Shown here piece by piece: positions 17,281 to 25,822 of a stretch of 64,000 nt of DNA (its first letter is position 1; the number at the start of each line of letters is the position of its first letter). Position numbers and translations under genes: made by a program. The stretch is taken from contig JAQTYQ010000021.1 of the NCBI GenBank assembly GCA_028688225.1, forward strand, positions 1 through 64,000, given 5' to 3'. The notes under the pieces were generated by a model, which was not told the DNA's origin, ran no database searches, and saw only the letters and a list, made by a program, of their open reading frames with translations. The DNA is from Opitutaceae bacterium (lineage in GTDB: Bacteria; Verrucomicrobiota; Verrucomicrobiia; Opitutales; Opitutaceae).

Positions 17281-17858
17281 TCCTCCGTAGGCCCGGCGAA
17301 GGAGAGCATTACCCCAAGGCCAGCGAGCCCACCCATCAAAATCACCCTGCGGGCTTCCGCCGGCACAAAGGCTTTGGCGAGTACTTTGTCCGGTGGGTAG
17401 CGAGAACCTTATCGCGGCATCATCCTGACGGTCCGCTCGCTCCTGACAAACGGCGGACGCCGTTTGGTGCAGCCCGGCGAGTTTTCTTCCGATTGGGGGG
17501 AGAAGGATTGAACTTTGGGGTCGGTCTTGCGTCAGAGAGGCATGCCCGCCCGTTCTGGCCAGCAGAATGACTGTGGATCGCGAGCCCCCAATGCTGCTGC
17601 CGCCCGATCTGCGCGATCGGGTGCCGGCGGTTCATGCTGCGCGGGCTGGAGAAAGTGTCGTTGGAGTGGGCCCTCGTGACGCTGTCCGATAACCTGCGAC
17701 GCCTGCCTACCCTCGGAGCGGTGCTCAAAGCGCTCTGAAGCCTGCGGTGGAGTCAGCGCCGGGCAAACACCAACGAAATCCCGACGCTTACCAGTCCGCT
17801 CCAAAATGGCAGGAGCCATTTTGGTTGAGGAACACGGAGGACGAAGTCCGACAGGTTC
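17281..17858. other. Gene-poor stretch downstream of tRNA-Arg
   Basis: No intact gene. It contains a TCCTCCG...CGAAGGAG inverted motif straight after the tRNA hairpin, the IS1182-like remnant (17567-17738) and an 8-bp hairpin AAAATGGC-AGGA-GCCATTTT (about 17802-17822). Reading frames across the tRNA and this stretch look like chance. Confidence 0.7.
17567..17738 (+). pseudogene. IS1182-like transposase remnant (N- and C-terminal ends joined)
   Basis: From 17567 one frame reads MTVDREPPMLLPPDLRDRVP, matching the start region of IS1182-type transposases (MLLPPxLRDWVP). In a second frame from 17634 the sequence MLRGLEKVSLEWALVTLSDN continues to a stop at 17738 and matches their C-terminal end (RGLEKVxxEWAL...NLxRL). 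The whole catalytic centre between them is missing. This is a deletion remnant, just downstream of a tRNA gene. Confidence 0.7.
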
Positions 17859-19217
17859 CTAGCGGAGAAAGTTGTTCGTCAAGCCGGCGACGGAGGCGCG
17901 GTCAGCCGCGCTTTGCCGTTCGAGCCAGTTGGTCACCGTCCAAGAACCTCCTGAACTGCCGGAGTCGAGGGCCTCGTCGTAGTGGAAATTCATGGCGTTG
18001 GAGGTCGTGATGGTGCCCGCCACGAAGTAACCCACCAGCCTGCCGCTGCCGCCGGAGCCGGAAGCCGTGAGGCGGGCGTTGGGCGCATAAAGACAGCCCA
18101 CGAACCGGCTGTTGTTGGCGAAGCTGCAGTTTCCTGTCGTGGTCGTGAAGATCTGCAGCGCCCCGGCCCAGTTGGTGCTGTTGACGCTCCGGTTTGTACC
18201 GAGCGTGACGGTCCTGTCCATGTAAACGATGCAGGTGCCCAGATTCTGGATGGTGAGACCGTAGGTCATGCCGGTGTTGGTGCCGACAATGGTCACGGCT
18301 TTCCCGGCCCTGATGGTGACGGACCCGATGGTGGTGTTGCGGCAAAAATAGTAGTAACGTCCATCCGACGCCGGCAGGTGGCCGATGGCCGGCAGCGTCG
18401 CGGGAATCGTCGAACCCACATCATAGCTCCGGCTGACAGAGGCCGGCGTCGGATAAGCGGGCATGGGAAACGCCTTGGAATAGCCCGTGGTGATGGTGCC
18501 CGTGACCTTGCTGGCCGCAGGCGGGGATACGCCGGCGCCCAGATAGAGATCACCGTAGACCTTCCCGGTATTGATGCTGATGCTGCCGGCAAGCACGACC
18601 ACCGCGGTCTTCGAACGGGCGATGCCGCTGGAATAGGCCACCCAGGGCCCGGTGGGGCTGTCCGTCGGATTCGAATCGAAGCTGTCGGCGTAGGTTGCGC
18701 CATTCAGGGTCAATCCCCTCAACGCGACAAGGCCGGGGGTGGAGGCATTTGACTTGAGCGTGACCTGCAGGGTCTTGACGACCGGGGCGCCACCGTCGAA
18801 CGGCGTGATGACGGCCTGGGAGAGGACGGAGGGCGCGGCATCGCTGCCGTCGTAGCCCGTGACGTAGACCTTGACGACACCGACCGCGTTCTGGTCCCGG
18901 TTGAACGGCGGCAGAGTGTACATGGCATCAGTGCCGGAGATCGTCCACTCCGACCAAGCCGTGGCCGGGGGCATGCCGGCGCCCATCTGGTTGAAGCAGT
19001 AGAGCGCCTCCTCGAGGCCCGCCTCGGCGAGGTTGGCGGCGTCGTTGGCAAAAAAACTCCGGTGGGCGACCTTGAGCGAGGTGCGCCCGAGCTCGAGGTA
19101 GCTGACCAGCACGAGAGAAATTACCGCCGCGAACACCGCGGCCACGAGCAGCAGGCTGCCACGCTCGCTGGAGAGTCGGGACCGGGCCACCGGCGGAACT
19201 GGCGGGAGGGAAGGCAT
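17859..19217 (-). CDS. PilX-like pilus-assembly protein
   Basis: 452 residues, last gene of the pilus/secretion operon. Residues 19-45 (RGSLLLVAAVFAAVISLVLV) form a membrane segment of the PilX type, followed by FFANDAANLAEAGLEEALYC, the typical AxxAEAGLE helix. The large remainder is Gly/Thr/Ser-rich with repeated short strands (LNGATYADSF, GKVYGDLYLGAG) as in exported beta-helical proteins. It would be a minor pilin-like or surface-exposed component. Its start overlaps the upstream prepilin stop by one base. Confidence 0.7.
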   Translation of the reverse strand: MPSLPPVPPVARSRLSSERGSLLLVAAVFAAVISLVLVSYLELGRTSLKVAHRSFFANDAANLAEAGLEEALYCFNQMGAGMPPATAWSEWTISGTDAMYTLPPFNRDQNAVGVVKVYVTGYDGSDAAPSVLSQAVITPFDGGAPVVKTLQVTLKSNASTPGLVALRGLTLNGATYADSFDSNPTDSPTGPWVAYSSGIARSKTAVVVLAGSISINTGKVYGDLYLGAGVSPPAASKVTGTITTGYSKAFPMPAYPTPASVSRSYDVGSTIPATLPAIGHLPASDGRYYYFCRNTTIGSVTIRAGKAVTIVGTNTGMTYGLTIQNLGTCIVYMDRTVTLGTNRSVNSTNWAGALQIFTTTTGNCSFANNSRFVGCLYAPNARLTASGSGGSGRLVGYFVAGTITTSNAMNFHYDEALDSGSSGGSWTVTNWLERQSAADRASVAGLTNNFLR

Positions 19218-19810
19218 CAGGAGACAGGCTTGTTCCGCAAGATGAAGGAGGCCGACACCGCCGTGTCCGTGGCGGTCGCCGTCTGGCCGGTCTGGCGGAC
19301 GACGTTCAGGATGACCTGGACGCGCTTCGTGGCGAGGTCGGTGGTCGCGGCGTTGCCGTCGCGATCAAATCGGGCGAACGTCACCCCGGCGCTGCCGTCC
19401 GCCAGCGCCGGGATTCCCCGCACGAGAAAGAGCCGGCCGGTCGTCACGGTGCTGTCCGCGCCCGGCACGGAAAACAGGCTTTGGGTGGCGCTGGTCCACG
19501 CATAGGTCACCTGGGTGGTCGAGCCGCCGGAGGTCGGGAGGGTGAGCGTGATGTCGCTGGCGTTGTTCCATTTGATCGCGCTCGCGATTTTGAGGTCGTG
19601 GCCAAGCTGCTCGAGGCTGCGGCGAACCTGGGTACTCATCTCGGCATATTGCGTGATCCTCACCCCGCTGCGCATCAGTTGCAAAGTGGCGGTCAGCACT
19701 CCTGTCAGCACCAGTCCGCTGAGCAGTGCGGCCACCATGAGCTCCACCAGGGTGAATCCGCGGGTCGCGATTGACGCCGGACCTCTAGGGGACGCCATAA
19801 ACATAGGCAT
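19217..19810 (-). CDS. Type IV prepilin-like protein
   Basis: 197 residues with a prepilin peptidase site: the basic leader ends in RG and continues FTLVELMVAALLSGLVLTGV, with Glu at position +5. The rest is a small periplasmic domain with a GxxFARFDRDGN segment. It overlaps the gene before it (stop at 19785) by 26 nt and the gene after it by one, so the operon is tightly coupled. An in-frame ATG at 19798 is an alternative start. Confidence 0.85.
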   Translation of the reverse strand: MPMFMASPRGPASIATRGFTLVELMVAALLSGLVLTGVLTATLQLMRSGVRITQYAEMSTQVRRSLEQLGHDLKIASAIKWNNASDITLTLPTSGGSTTQVTYAWTSATQSLFSVPGADSTVTTGRLFLVRGIPALADGSAGVTFARFDRDGNAATTDLATKRVQVILNVVRQTGQTATATDTAVSASFILRNKPVS

Positions 19811-20234
19811 AAAGCCCTCCCTGCCCGTAATAGGTCGTGTAGCTGCGGGAAAGGCTGCGGCCGTCGCTGGTCCGCCAGCGAACCGTCAGGGTGATCTGCA
19901 CCATCTGTCCCGAGCGCCCCGCCAGCGTGGTCAGCGAGCGGGACAAGGTGAAGCGGCCGGCGATCGCCGGGTTGCGGGCGAAACTGGTATCGATCACCGG
20001 CTGATAGGTGGCATCGCTGGCCTGGGTCCAACTGAAGAGTCGCTCTTTCTCCATTTCGCACTGCAGGATGTTGCCCGCGATCTCGAGATTGCGCGCGGTG
20101 TCGAGGTCCAGAAACGCGCGCTGCAACGCCGAGATGGACGTGGTGATGGCCATCGCGAGCACGATCACCGCCAACGCCACTTCCGCGATCGTGAGGCCGC
20201 GGGTGTCCGATGTCCGATGAACCACCGTCCGCAT
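19785..20234 (-). CDS. Type IV prepilin-like protein (minor pseudopilin)
   Basis: 149 residues. The leader MRTVVHRTSDTRG is followed by LTIAEVALAVIVLAMAITTS, an N-methylation segment with Glu at +5 but Leu in place of Phe at +1, as in GspI/PilV-type minor pilins. Then comes a short domain with LQCEMEKERLFSWTQA. The ATG at 20234 is preferred; a longer frame overlaps the upstream gene. Confidence 0.8.
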   Translation of the reverse strand: MRTVVHRTSDTRGLTIAEVALAVIVLAMAITTSISALQRAFLDLDTARNLEIAGNILQCEMEKERLFSWTQASDATYQPVIDTSFARNPAIAGRFTLSRSLTTLAGRSGQMVQITLTVRWRTSDGRSLSRSYTTYYGQGGLYAYVYGVP

Positions 20235-20241
20235 GAGTCTG

Positions 20242-21036
20242 CTAGGGGATCCGTTTGTAGGTTTCGCCACAATAAACCCAGGTGTCCCGGTCCGATATGG
20301 TGATGAGCCCGCCGGGCTGATCGGTGGCCAGACAGAGGGTCGGGCCGACGCGCCCCAACACGCTGGTGGCGTGGACCACGCGCGGAGCATCCACGGCTCT
20401 CAATTCGAACAGGCGCAACTCCCCCGTGGTGGTCAGGACGATCCCATGCTGGCCGGATTGGGTCCCGGTCATGTAAACCCCCGCGAGCGCGGCCCGCAGT
20501 CCGGCTGCTTCCGCTGCGCCCATGCGACTGAACCCGGCCGGTGTTTCCTCCGCCCTGGACGAGAGCCACAACAGAATGTGCCCACCCAAAAGCGCGCCTG
20601 CCACGGCGCCCAATGCGATTAATCGCAGCGGACTGGCGCGGGCCGGGGAAAGCGATACGGCCGGCTCGAGGGCGGCATCCCCCTCGGTGTCGGCCTGGGT
20701 CGGTGCCAGATGGGCCGCGCCCCGGGCTGCGATCGCCCTGCCATCCAATTCCGCCATAATCTCCTCCACCGTGAGCAAGCGTCCCGGCAGGTCGCGGTGG
20801 AGCACATCGTAGAGAGCGAGCTTCCCCTGGCCGGCGCGGATCAGGTAGCTCTCCTGCCGCACCTGCACCCGGATCTCCGGGGCGGCGGTAACGTTTTCCA
20901 CCGCATCGATTGCGCAGAAGTCCTGCAGCAACCGGCGCAGTTCCTCGTCCGACACGTCCGCACGTTCGATCCGCTCCAGGTTGACGGCCGCCGACCGGGC
21001 ATCCGCCGCCAGATTGACCAAGGTGACGTTATACAT
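20242..21036 (-). CDS. Single-pass membrane protein in the pilus operon, unknown family
   Basis: 264 residues. Residues 1-105 are soluble and would be cytoplasmic, with LAADARSAAVNLERIERADV and a VTVEEIM-like segment; a membrane helix lies at about 138-160 (LIALGAVAGALLGGHILLWL); the last 100 residues would be periplasmic. The topology resembles GspL/PilN-type assembly proteins, but I see no family match. It lies between two prepilin genes, 6 and 7 nt from each, so a role in the same machine is likely. Confidence 0.65.
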   Translation of the reverse strand: MYNVTLVNLAADARSAAVNLERIERADVSDEELRRLLQDFCAIDAVENVTAAPEIRVQVRQESYLIRAGQGKLALYDVLHRDLPGRLLTVEEIMAELDGRAIAARGAAHLAPTQADTEGDAALEPAVSLSPARASPLRLIALGAVAGALLGGHILLWLSSRAEETPAGFSRMGAAEAAGLRAALAGVYMTGTQSGQHGIVLTTTGELRLFELRAVDAPRVVHATSVLGRVGPTLCLATDQPGGLITISDRDTWVYCGETYKRIP

Positions 21037-21042
21037 GGGGCG

Positions 21043-21588
21043 TCACCGGTTTTCGCTGACGAGATAGACCGGCCAGCCATTGAAGCCGGTGCGGAAGCGG
21101 CCGGTTGCGGGGTTGTTGTCGTCGATCTTGGCGTCGATGTAGAGCAGATCGCGTCTGGACAGAGTCAGGGGAAGACTCGGGACAAACGCCGTCAGGAGAA
21201 TCGCCCCGCTTCGGCCGTGGCCGGAGCCGGCGGGATCGGGCGCCATCCAGCGGTAAGTCCCTCCGAACGGCGAACCCTGGCGCCAGTGGGTATCCTTCAG
21301 CAGGTCCTCCATGCCGGCGGGCAGGGCGGCATCGCCCGAGTCGGCGGGGAGCCCGGCCTTGTGTTGCTGCGCATAACTCTGAAACGCAGCAGCAAACTCT
21401 CGCAGATCGGCGATAAAACGGTCGCAGCGCTGGCGTTGCTGGATCCGGCCCAGCAGGTCGACGGCCAGCCAGATCGCGAGGACGAGGATGAGCAGAACGA
21501 GCCCCACTTCGATCAGCGAAAAGCCGCCCACCTGGCATCGCCGGGACCGCTGCCCAGCCGCCGAGGACGCCTGCCGCGGGGAGTTCAT
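21043..21588 (-). CDS. Pseudopilin-like protein
   Basis: 181 residues with a prepilin cleavage site: RRCQVGG then FSLIEVGLVLLILVLAIWLA, Glu at +5. The long helix is followed by CDRFIADLREFAAAFQSYAQ as in GspG-like proteins, then a domain ending DLLYIDAKIDDNNPATGRFR. It follows the ATPase gene by 18 nt. Confidence 0.85.
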   Translation of the reverse strand: MNSPRQASSAAGQRSRRCQVGGFSLIEVGLVLLILVLAIWLAVDLLGRIQQRQRCDRFIADLREFAAAFQSYAQQHKAGLPADSGDAALPAGMEDLLKDTHWRQGSPFGGTYRWMAPDPAGSGHGRSGAILLTAFVPSLPLTLSRRDLLYIDAKIDDNNPATGRFRTGFNGWPVYLVSENR

Positions 21589-21606
21589 CGTTCAGGCGCT
21601 CCGAAC

Positions 21607-23331
21607 TCAGGTGGCCACGGGCTCGTAGCCCACGTCGGGCAGCGTGTTGCGCTCCACCTCCTCGAGGCTGGTCCAGCCGGCCAGGGCCTTCTTCAATCCA
21701 TCATAACGCAGCGAACGGTGCCCGACCCGCTCGGCCTCCGCGTGCAACAGCGCGACGCTTTGCCGCTGCATGATGAGTTCGCGCATGTGTTCCGACACCT
21801 CGATGAATTCATAAATCCCCACCCGGCCGCTGTAGCCGGTGCCGAAGCATTTGGGGCAGCCGCGGCCGCGGTAGAGCGTCACGGGCACGCCCTGCCAGCC
21901 GGAAAAATAGGCGGCCAGCTCGCTGTCCGTCGGCTGGTATTGCTCCTTGCACGACTGACAGATCCGGCGCACCAGCCGCTGGGACAACACCCCCATGGTC
22001 GTCGGCGCCACGAGATAAGGATCGACGCCGATTTCCACCAGGCGCGTGACCGCCTGCAGCGCATTGTTCGTGTGCAGCGAGGTGAGCACGAGATGCCCGG
22101 TCAGTGCCGCCTCGGTGGCGATGAGCGCGGTCTCCAGGTCGCGAATCTCCCCGACGAGGATGACATCGGGATCCTGCCGCAGGATGCTGCGCAGCACCTT
22201 CGCGAACGTCAGGCCGATGCCGGCGTTGACCTGATGCTGCGTGATGTCGGGCAGGCGGTATTCCACCGGATCCTCGATCGTGGTGATGTTCAGATCGGGG
22301 CGGTTGATGTAGTTGATGCACCCGTAGAGCGTGGTGGTCTTGCCGCATCCGGTCGGGCCGCAGACGATCAGGATGCCGCTGGGCTGCGCAATCACCCGCT
22401 TGACCGCCTCCAGCGTCGAGCGCGGGAATCCGAGCGTGTCCAGATTCAGCAACGATTGATTCAGCGGGGAGCCGAGGACCCGTAGGACGGCCTTTTCGCC
22501 ATACAGACTGGGCAGCGTGGACACCCGGAAGGAGGTGTTGAGCACGCCGAAATGGAGTTCAAAGGCCCCGTCCTGGGGCAGCCGGCTCTGCGTGACGTCC
22601 AGATGGCAGAGCACCTTGATCCGCACGACCAGGGTGAGCTGCACGGCGCGCGGCAGTTCCATGACCGTCTCCATGTCGCCGTCGATGCGCATCCGCACCC
22701 GGCTGTCCTCGGCGCGCGCCTCGAGATGGATGTCGGACGCCCGGCGCCGGTAGGCGGTCAGGATGATGCTGTTCAGCAGTTCGATGATCGCCCGGGACTC
22801 GACCAGGTCGGTGACATCGGCGGCGGACTTGATTTCCCGCGCGCCCACCATGCTCGGCAGTTGTGCGCAGACGCTCTGCAGGTTCGCAGCGATGTTGCCC
22901 TCGGCGCCGAGATACATGTCGATCACGGTCCGAATCTCGTCGGGATGGGCAAACACCGGACTGATGTTCTTGCCTAGAATCTTGCCGATCGACTCGACCT
23001 GTCGCGTGTTCAGCGGATCGGCCATCGCCACGGTCACCGAGTCGCCCAGCGCACTGAGCACCACCGCGACCACCCGCCGCGCGATATCCACCGGCAGTTG
23101 CTCGAAGCCGTCGGTGGGAATGGCCACGGTCGTGGGGCTGACGTAGGCCACACCCAGCGAGTCGGCCCACAACTGGCACAGGCGGGCCTTGTCCAGCACC
23201 AGTTGTTCCATCAGTTTGTCGAGCAACTGCAACGGCTCCCCCTTGCACATATCCGCCTGTGCATCGATCATCTGCGCCTGCTCTGGCGCGGCCTGCCGCA
23301 GCGAGGCCAGGAAGACTTCGACGTTATTCAT
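21607..23331 (-). CDS. Type II secretion/type IV pilus assembly ATPase (GspE/PilB family)
   Basis: 574-residue hexameric traffic ATPase. The N-terminal domain (LDKLMEQLVLDKARLCQLWA) binds the assembly platform. Walker A is GPTGCGKTTT near residue 326, the Asp box TTIEDPVEYRLP and Walker B DPDVILVGEIRD follow, then the His box TSLHTNN. A CxxC...CxxC zinc motif (CQSCKEQ, CPKCFGTG) marks it as an extension rather than retraction ATPase. It heads the structural genes of the operon; no GspF/PilC or secretin gene is in the window. Confidence 0.93.
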   Translation of the reverse strand: MNNVEVFLASLRQAAPEQAQMIDAQADMCKGEPLQLLDKLMEQLVLDKARLCQLWADSLGVAYVSPTTVAIPTDGFEQLPVDIARRVVAVVLSALGDSVTVAMADPLNTRQVESIGKILGKNISPVFAHPDEIRTVIDMYLGAEGNIAANLQSVCAQLPSMVGAREIKSAADVTDLVESRAIIELLNSIILTAYRRRASDIHLEARAEDSRVRMRIDGDMETVMELPRAVQLTLVVRIKVLCHLDVTQSRLPQDGAFELHFGVLNTSFRVSTLPSLYGEKAVLRVLGSPLNQSLLNLDTLGFPRSTLEAVKRVIAQPSGILIVCGPTGCGKTTTLYGCINYINRPDLNITTIEDPVEYRLPDITQHQVNAGIGLTFAKVLRSILRQDPDVILVGEIRDLETALIATEAALTGHLVLTSLHTNNALQAVTRLVEIGVDPYLVAPTTMGVLSQRLVRRICQSCKEQYQPTDSELAAYFSGWQGVPVTLYRGRGCPKCFGTGYSGRVGIYEFIEVSEHMRELIMQRQSVALLHAEAERVGHRSLRYDGLKKALAGWTSLEEVERNTLPDVGYEPVAT

Positions 23332-23521
23332 CGGGCGTCTTGTCCGGACGGCGCACCCGGTGGAAACGGGCCGCGATATCCTTTTGGGCCAGCAGCCGCG
23401 GGGTCGCGGACGAGGCTTGGCTGTAGTCCAACCGCGCTTCCTCGACCATGGCAGCCAGGTCGTAGTGGATCCGGTAATCAGCGAGGGACCGTACCTTCGG
23501 TTTGGGGGGCGGTGTGTTCAC
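23324..23521 (-). CDS. Small hypothetical protein coupled to the traffic ATPase
   Basis: 65 residues, soluble, with no recognised domain. The centre SLADYRIHYDLAAMVEEARL is helical and both ends are basic and proline-rich. Its start overlaps the response-regulator stop by 4 nt and its stop overlaps the ATPase start by 8 nt, which argues for a real coupled gene. It could be a regulatory link between the receiver protein and the ATPase, but that is only inferred from order. Confidence 0.6.
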   Translation of the reverse strand: MNTPPPKPKVRSLADYRIHYDLAAMVEEARLDYSQASSATPRLLAQKDIAARFHRVRRPDKTPDE

Positions 23522-23925
23522 AGGGCGGGCTCCTGGGGTTTAAGATACTCGTTCAGCTCCTCGCGCAACGCCGCGGCGAGCTGGCTGGCGGGCACATCCT
23601 TCCGGATGAAAAAAGTGGCGCCCTGCCCCACGCATTCCTCCACCACCAAATCCTCCGAGACCGACGTCAGCATGATGATGGGCACCGTGGTCGAGAGCTG
23701 GCGCAGCGCGGTGAGGGTCGCGAGGCCGTCCATGTGCGGCATGTTGATGTCGAGCAGGACGAGCCCGGGTTGGTGCTCCTGGAACAGCTTCAGCGCCTCG
23801 CGCCCGTCCCGGGCCTCAAGGACGTTGGCCACCAGGGCGTTCTTGAGCACTTGGCCCACGAACTTGCGGAAATAGGCCTCGTCATCGACCAGCAGGGCGG
23901 TAAAGGGTTTGGGTGCTTCGCTCAT
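23518..23925 (-). CDS. Single-domain response regulator heading the pilus operon
   Basis: 135 residues, receiver domain only. The acidic pair is D14-D15 (LLVDDEAYFR), the phospho-acceptor is D59 in VLLDINMPHMDG, the Thr/Ser switch is in MLTSVSE and the Lys in FIRKDVP. The ATG at 23925 gives the canonical receiver start. It is the first gene of the pilus/secretion operon, overlapping the next by 4 nt, so phosphorylation may control assembly as in PilG/PilH-type systems. Confidence 0.88.
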   Translation of the reverse strand: MSEAPKPFTALLVDDEAYFRKFVGQVLKNALVANVLEARDGREALKLFQEHQPGLVLLDINMPHMDGLATLTALRQLSTTVPIIMLTSVSEDLVVEECVGQGATFFIRKDVPASQLAAALREELNEYLKPQEPAL

Positions 23926-24271
23926 GTTGAATCGGATCAGGGGTTCGCTTTGCCGTTGCAGCCTCAATCCGGAAGGGCTCGAGCGACCCTGATTCATCTT
24001 TTTCTCGGATCTTACAGGCGCCGATGAAAACCGGCTTTCCGGCGGATGGCAATCTCTCCGATTCAGAGCCAAAACCTCCCCTCACATAATCAGTAATCGT
24101 GGCCTCACCATCCGCGGTGTGCAGACTGCTTCCGCCCTTCTCCGCCGCGGGGTGCCCCGGTTGCCTAAGGGAAAACCCTCAGGCCCTGATCCGGCCCGGC
24201 GCTGTCCGCCGGTGAAGCCGACGCCTTTGGCGTCGGACATAAAGCCCGGCCTGCACAAGCCGACCCACAAC
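23926..24271. other. Intergenic region with stem-loop after lpdA
   Basis: 346 nt without a gene. A perfect hairpin CCGACGCC-TTT-GGCGTCGG is at about 24218-24236, 35 nt downstream of the lpdA stop in the direction of lpdA transcription; no T-run follows. The promoter of the pilus operon should lie in the part next to 23926, but I see no convincing boxes. Confidence 0.6.
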
Positions 24272-25672
24272 CTAGAGGTGAATCGCCTCACCGAGGGCCG
24301 CGGCCGCAGCTTCCATGACGGCTTCGCCGAGCGTCGGGTGCGGGTGGATGGTGGCGTGGATCTCGTCAACCGTCGCCTCGAGCGTCATGGCGAGGCTGTA
24401 TTCGGAAATGAGTTCGGTCGCCTCGGCGCCGATGATGTGCGCGCCCAGAATCTCGCCCGTCTTCGGGTCGGCCAGCACCTTGACGAAGCCCTCGGAATCG
24501 GCCGCCGCCACGGCCTTGCCGGACGCGAGGAACGGGAACTTGCCGACCTTGTAGGCCACGCCCTTCTCCTTCGCCGCCTTTTCCGTCAGCCCGATGCTGG
24601 CGATCTGTGGCTGGCAGTAGGTGCAGCCGGGGGAGTTTTTCTCCCGGTGCGGCTCGCCGTGGCCGAACATGCCGTTGACGGCGTTGACGGCGCGGAACAT
24701 CGCGACGTGGGCCAGCCAGGGCGGGCCGATGATGTCACCCGCTGCGTAGAGGCCCGGCACGTTCGTCTGATATTTTCCGTCGACCTTCACGAAACCGCGG
24801 TCGAGATCGAGCTTCACCTTCGGCGACACCGCGCCGTCGAGATTGGCGACCACGCCGATGGCCACGATCACGGTCTCGACCTCGAGGCCCTGGCGCTGGC
24901 CGTCCTTCACCAGGTCGAGGGTCACGGAATTTTTGCCGACCTTGATGTTCTCGGCCTTGGTGCCGGCGTGGATGGCGATGCCCTGCTTCTCAAAACTGCG
25001 GTGCAGCAGGCGCGACACCTCCTCGTCCTCCACCGGCACGACCTGCGGCAGCACCTCGATGAGCGTGACCTTGCTGCCGAAGGTGTTGAGAAAATAGGCG
25101 AACTCCACGCCGATGGCGCCCGCCCCGATGATGGCGACCGACGCCGGCGGCTTTGCGCGCGGCACCAGCGCCTCGCGCGAGGTCATGATGCGCTCGCCGT
25201 CGACCGGCAGGTCGGGCAGGCGGCGGGGCTTGCAGCCGGTGGCGAGGAGGACGTGCTGCGCCTGGAAGAACTTTCCCTTGTGCTCGCCCTCCGTGATTTC
25301 GACCATGCCGGGCACGGTCACCTGACCGCGGCCGATGAAGTACTCGACCTTGTACTTGCGGAAGAGGAACTCCACGCCCTTGGCCATCTGGTCGGCGACG
25401 CCGCGCGAACGCTGCATGATCTTGGCGAAATCGAACGTCACGCCCTGGACGCCGAGCCCATAGGCCTCCGCCTTCCTGATCCTGGTGTACAGCTCGGCGC
25501 TTTTCAGCAGCGCCTTCGAGGGGATGCAGCCCCAGTTGAGGCAGGTGCCGCCGGCGCGCTCCAGCTCGATGCAGGCCACCTTCTTGCCCAGCTGTCCGGC
25601 GCGGATCGCGGCCACATAACCGGCCGGTCCGCCGCCGATCACGATCAGATCATAGACTGGTGTTTCGGGCAT
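24272..25672 (-). CDS. lpdA: Dihydrolipoyl dehydrogenase
   Basis: 466-residue FAD flavoprotein, the E3 subunit of 2-oxoacid dehydrogenase complexes and the glycine cleavage system. It has the FAD-binding GGGPAGYVAAIRAGQLG at the start, the redox disulfide GGTCLNWGCIPSKALL near residue 40, the NAD-binding GAGAIGVEFAYFL and the C-terminal HPHPTLGEAVMEAA with the catalytic His-Glu pair. No E1/E2 genes are nearby. It is divergent from the aldehyde dehydrogenase gene with 150 nt between. Confidence 0.96.
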   Translation of the reverse strand: MPETPVYDLIVIGGGPAGYVAAIRAGQLGKKVACIELERAGGTCLNWGCIPSKALLKSAELYTRIRKAEAYGLGVQGVTFDFAKIMQRSRGVADQMAKGVEFLFRKYKVEYFIGRGQVTVPGMVEITEGEHKGKFFQAQHVLLATGCKPRRLPDLPVDGERIMTSREALVPRAKPPASVAIIGAGAIGVEFAYFLNTFGSKVTLIEVLPQVVPVEDEEVSRLLHRSFEKQGIAIHAGTKAENIKVGKNSVTLDLVKDGQRQGLEVETVIVAIGVVANLDGAVSPKVKLDLDRGFVKVDGKYQTNVPGLYAAGDIIGPPWLAHVAMFRAVNAVNGMFGHGEPHREKNSPGCTYCQPQIASIGLTEKAAKEKGVAYKVGKFPFLASGKAVAAADSEGFVKVLADPKTGEILGAHIIGAEATELISEYSLAMTLEATVDEIHATIHPHPTLGEAVMEAAAAALGEAIHL

Positions 25673-25822
25673 AATAAGCAGGGTGGATTTTGGCCAAGAC
25701 CGTCGACCCGGCCTTCCCGGCGGTCAAACGAAAACTCGGGAAAAAGCCGCCGGCGGACAACCGCTTGAGGTTGCGCATCCCCGGGTGCTCTCCCATCCTT
25801 CGGCCCTTCGGGAAACGGAACC

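Noticed and set aside
17010-17366. Frames overlapping tRNA-Arg
   Set aside because: They read through the tRNA and its hairpin; such tRNA-derived frames are a known annotation artefact.
20710-22485. 591-codon plus-strand frame over the traffic ATPase genes
   Set aside because: No family features; antisense to the well-supported GspE/PilB gene and the pseudopilin.
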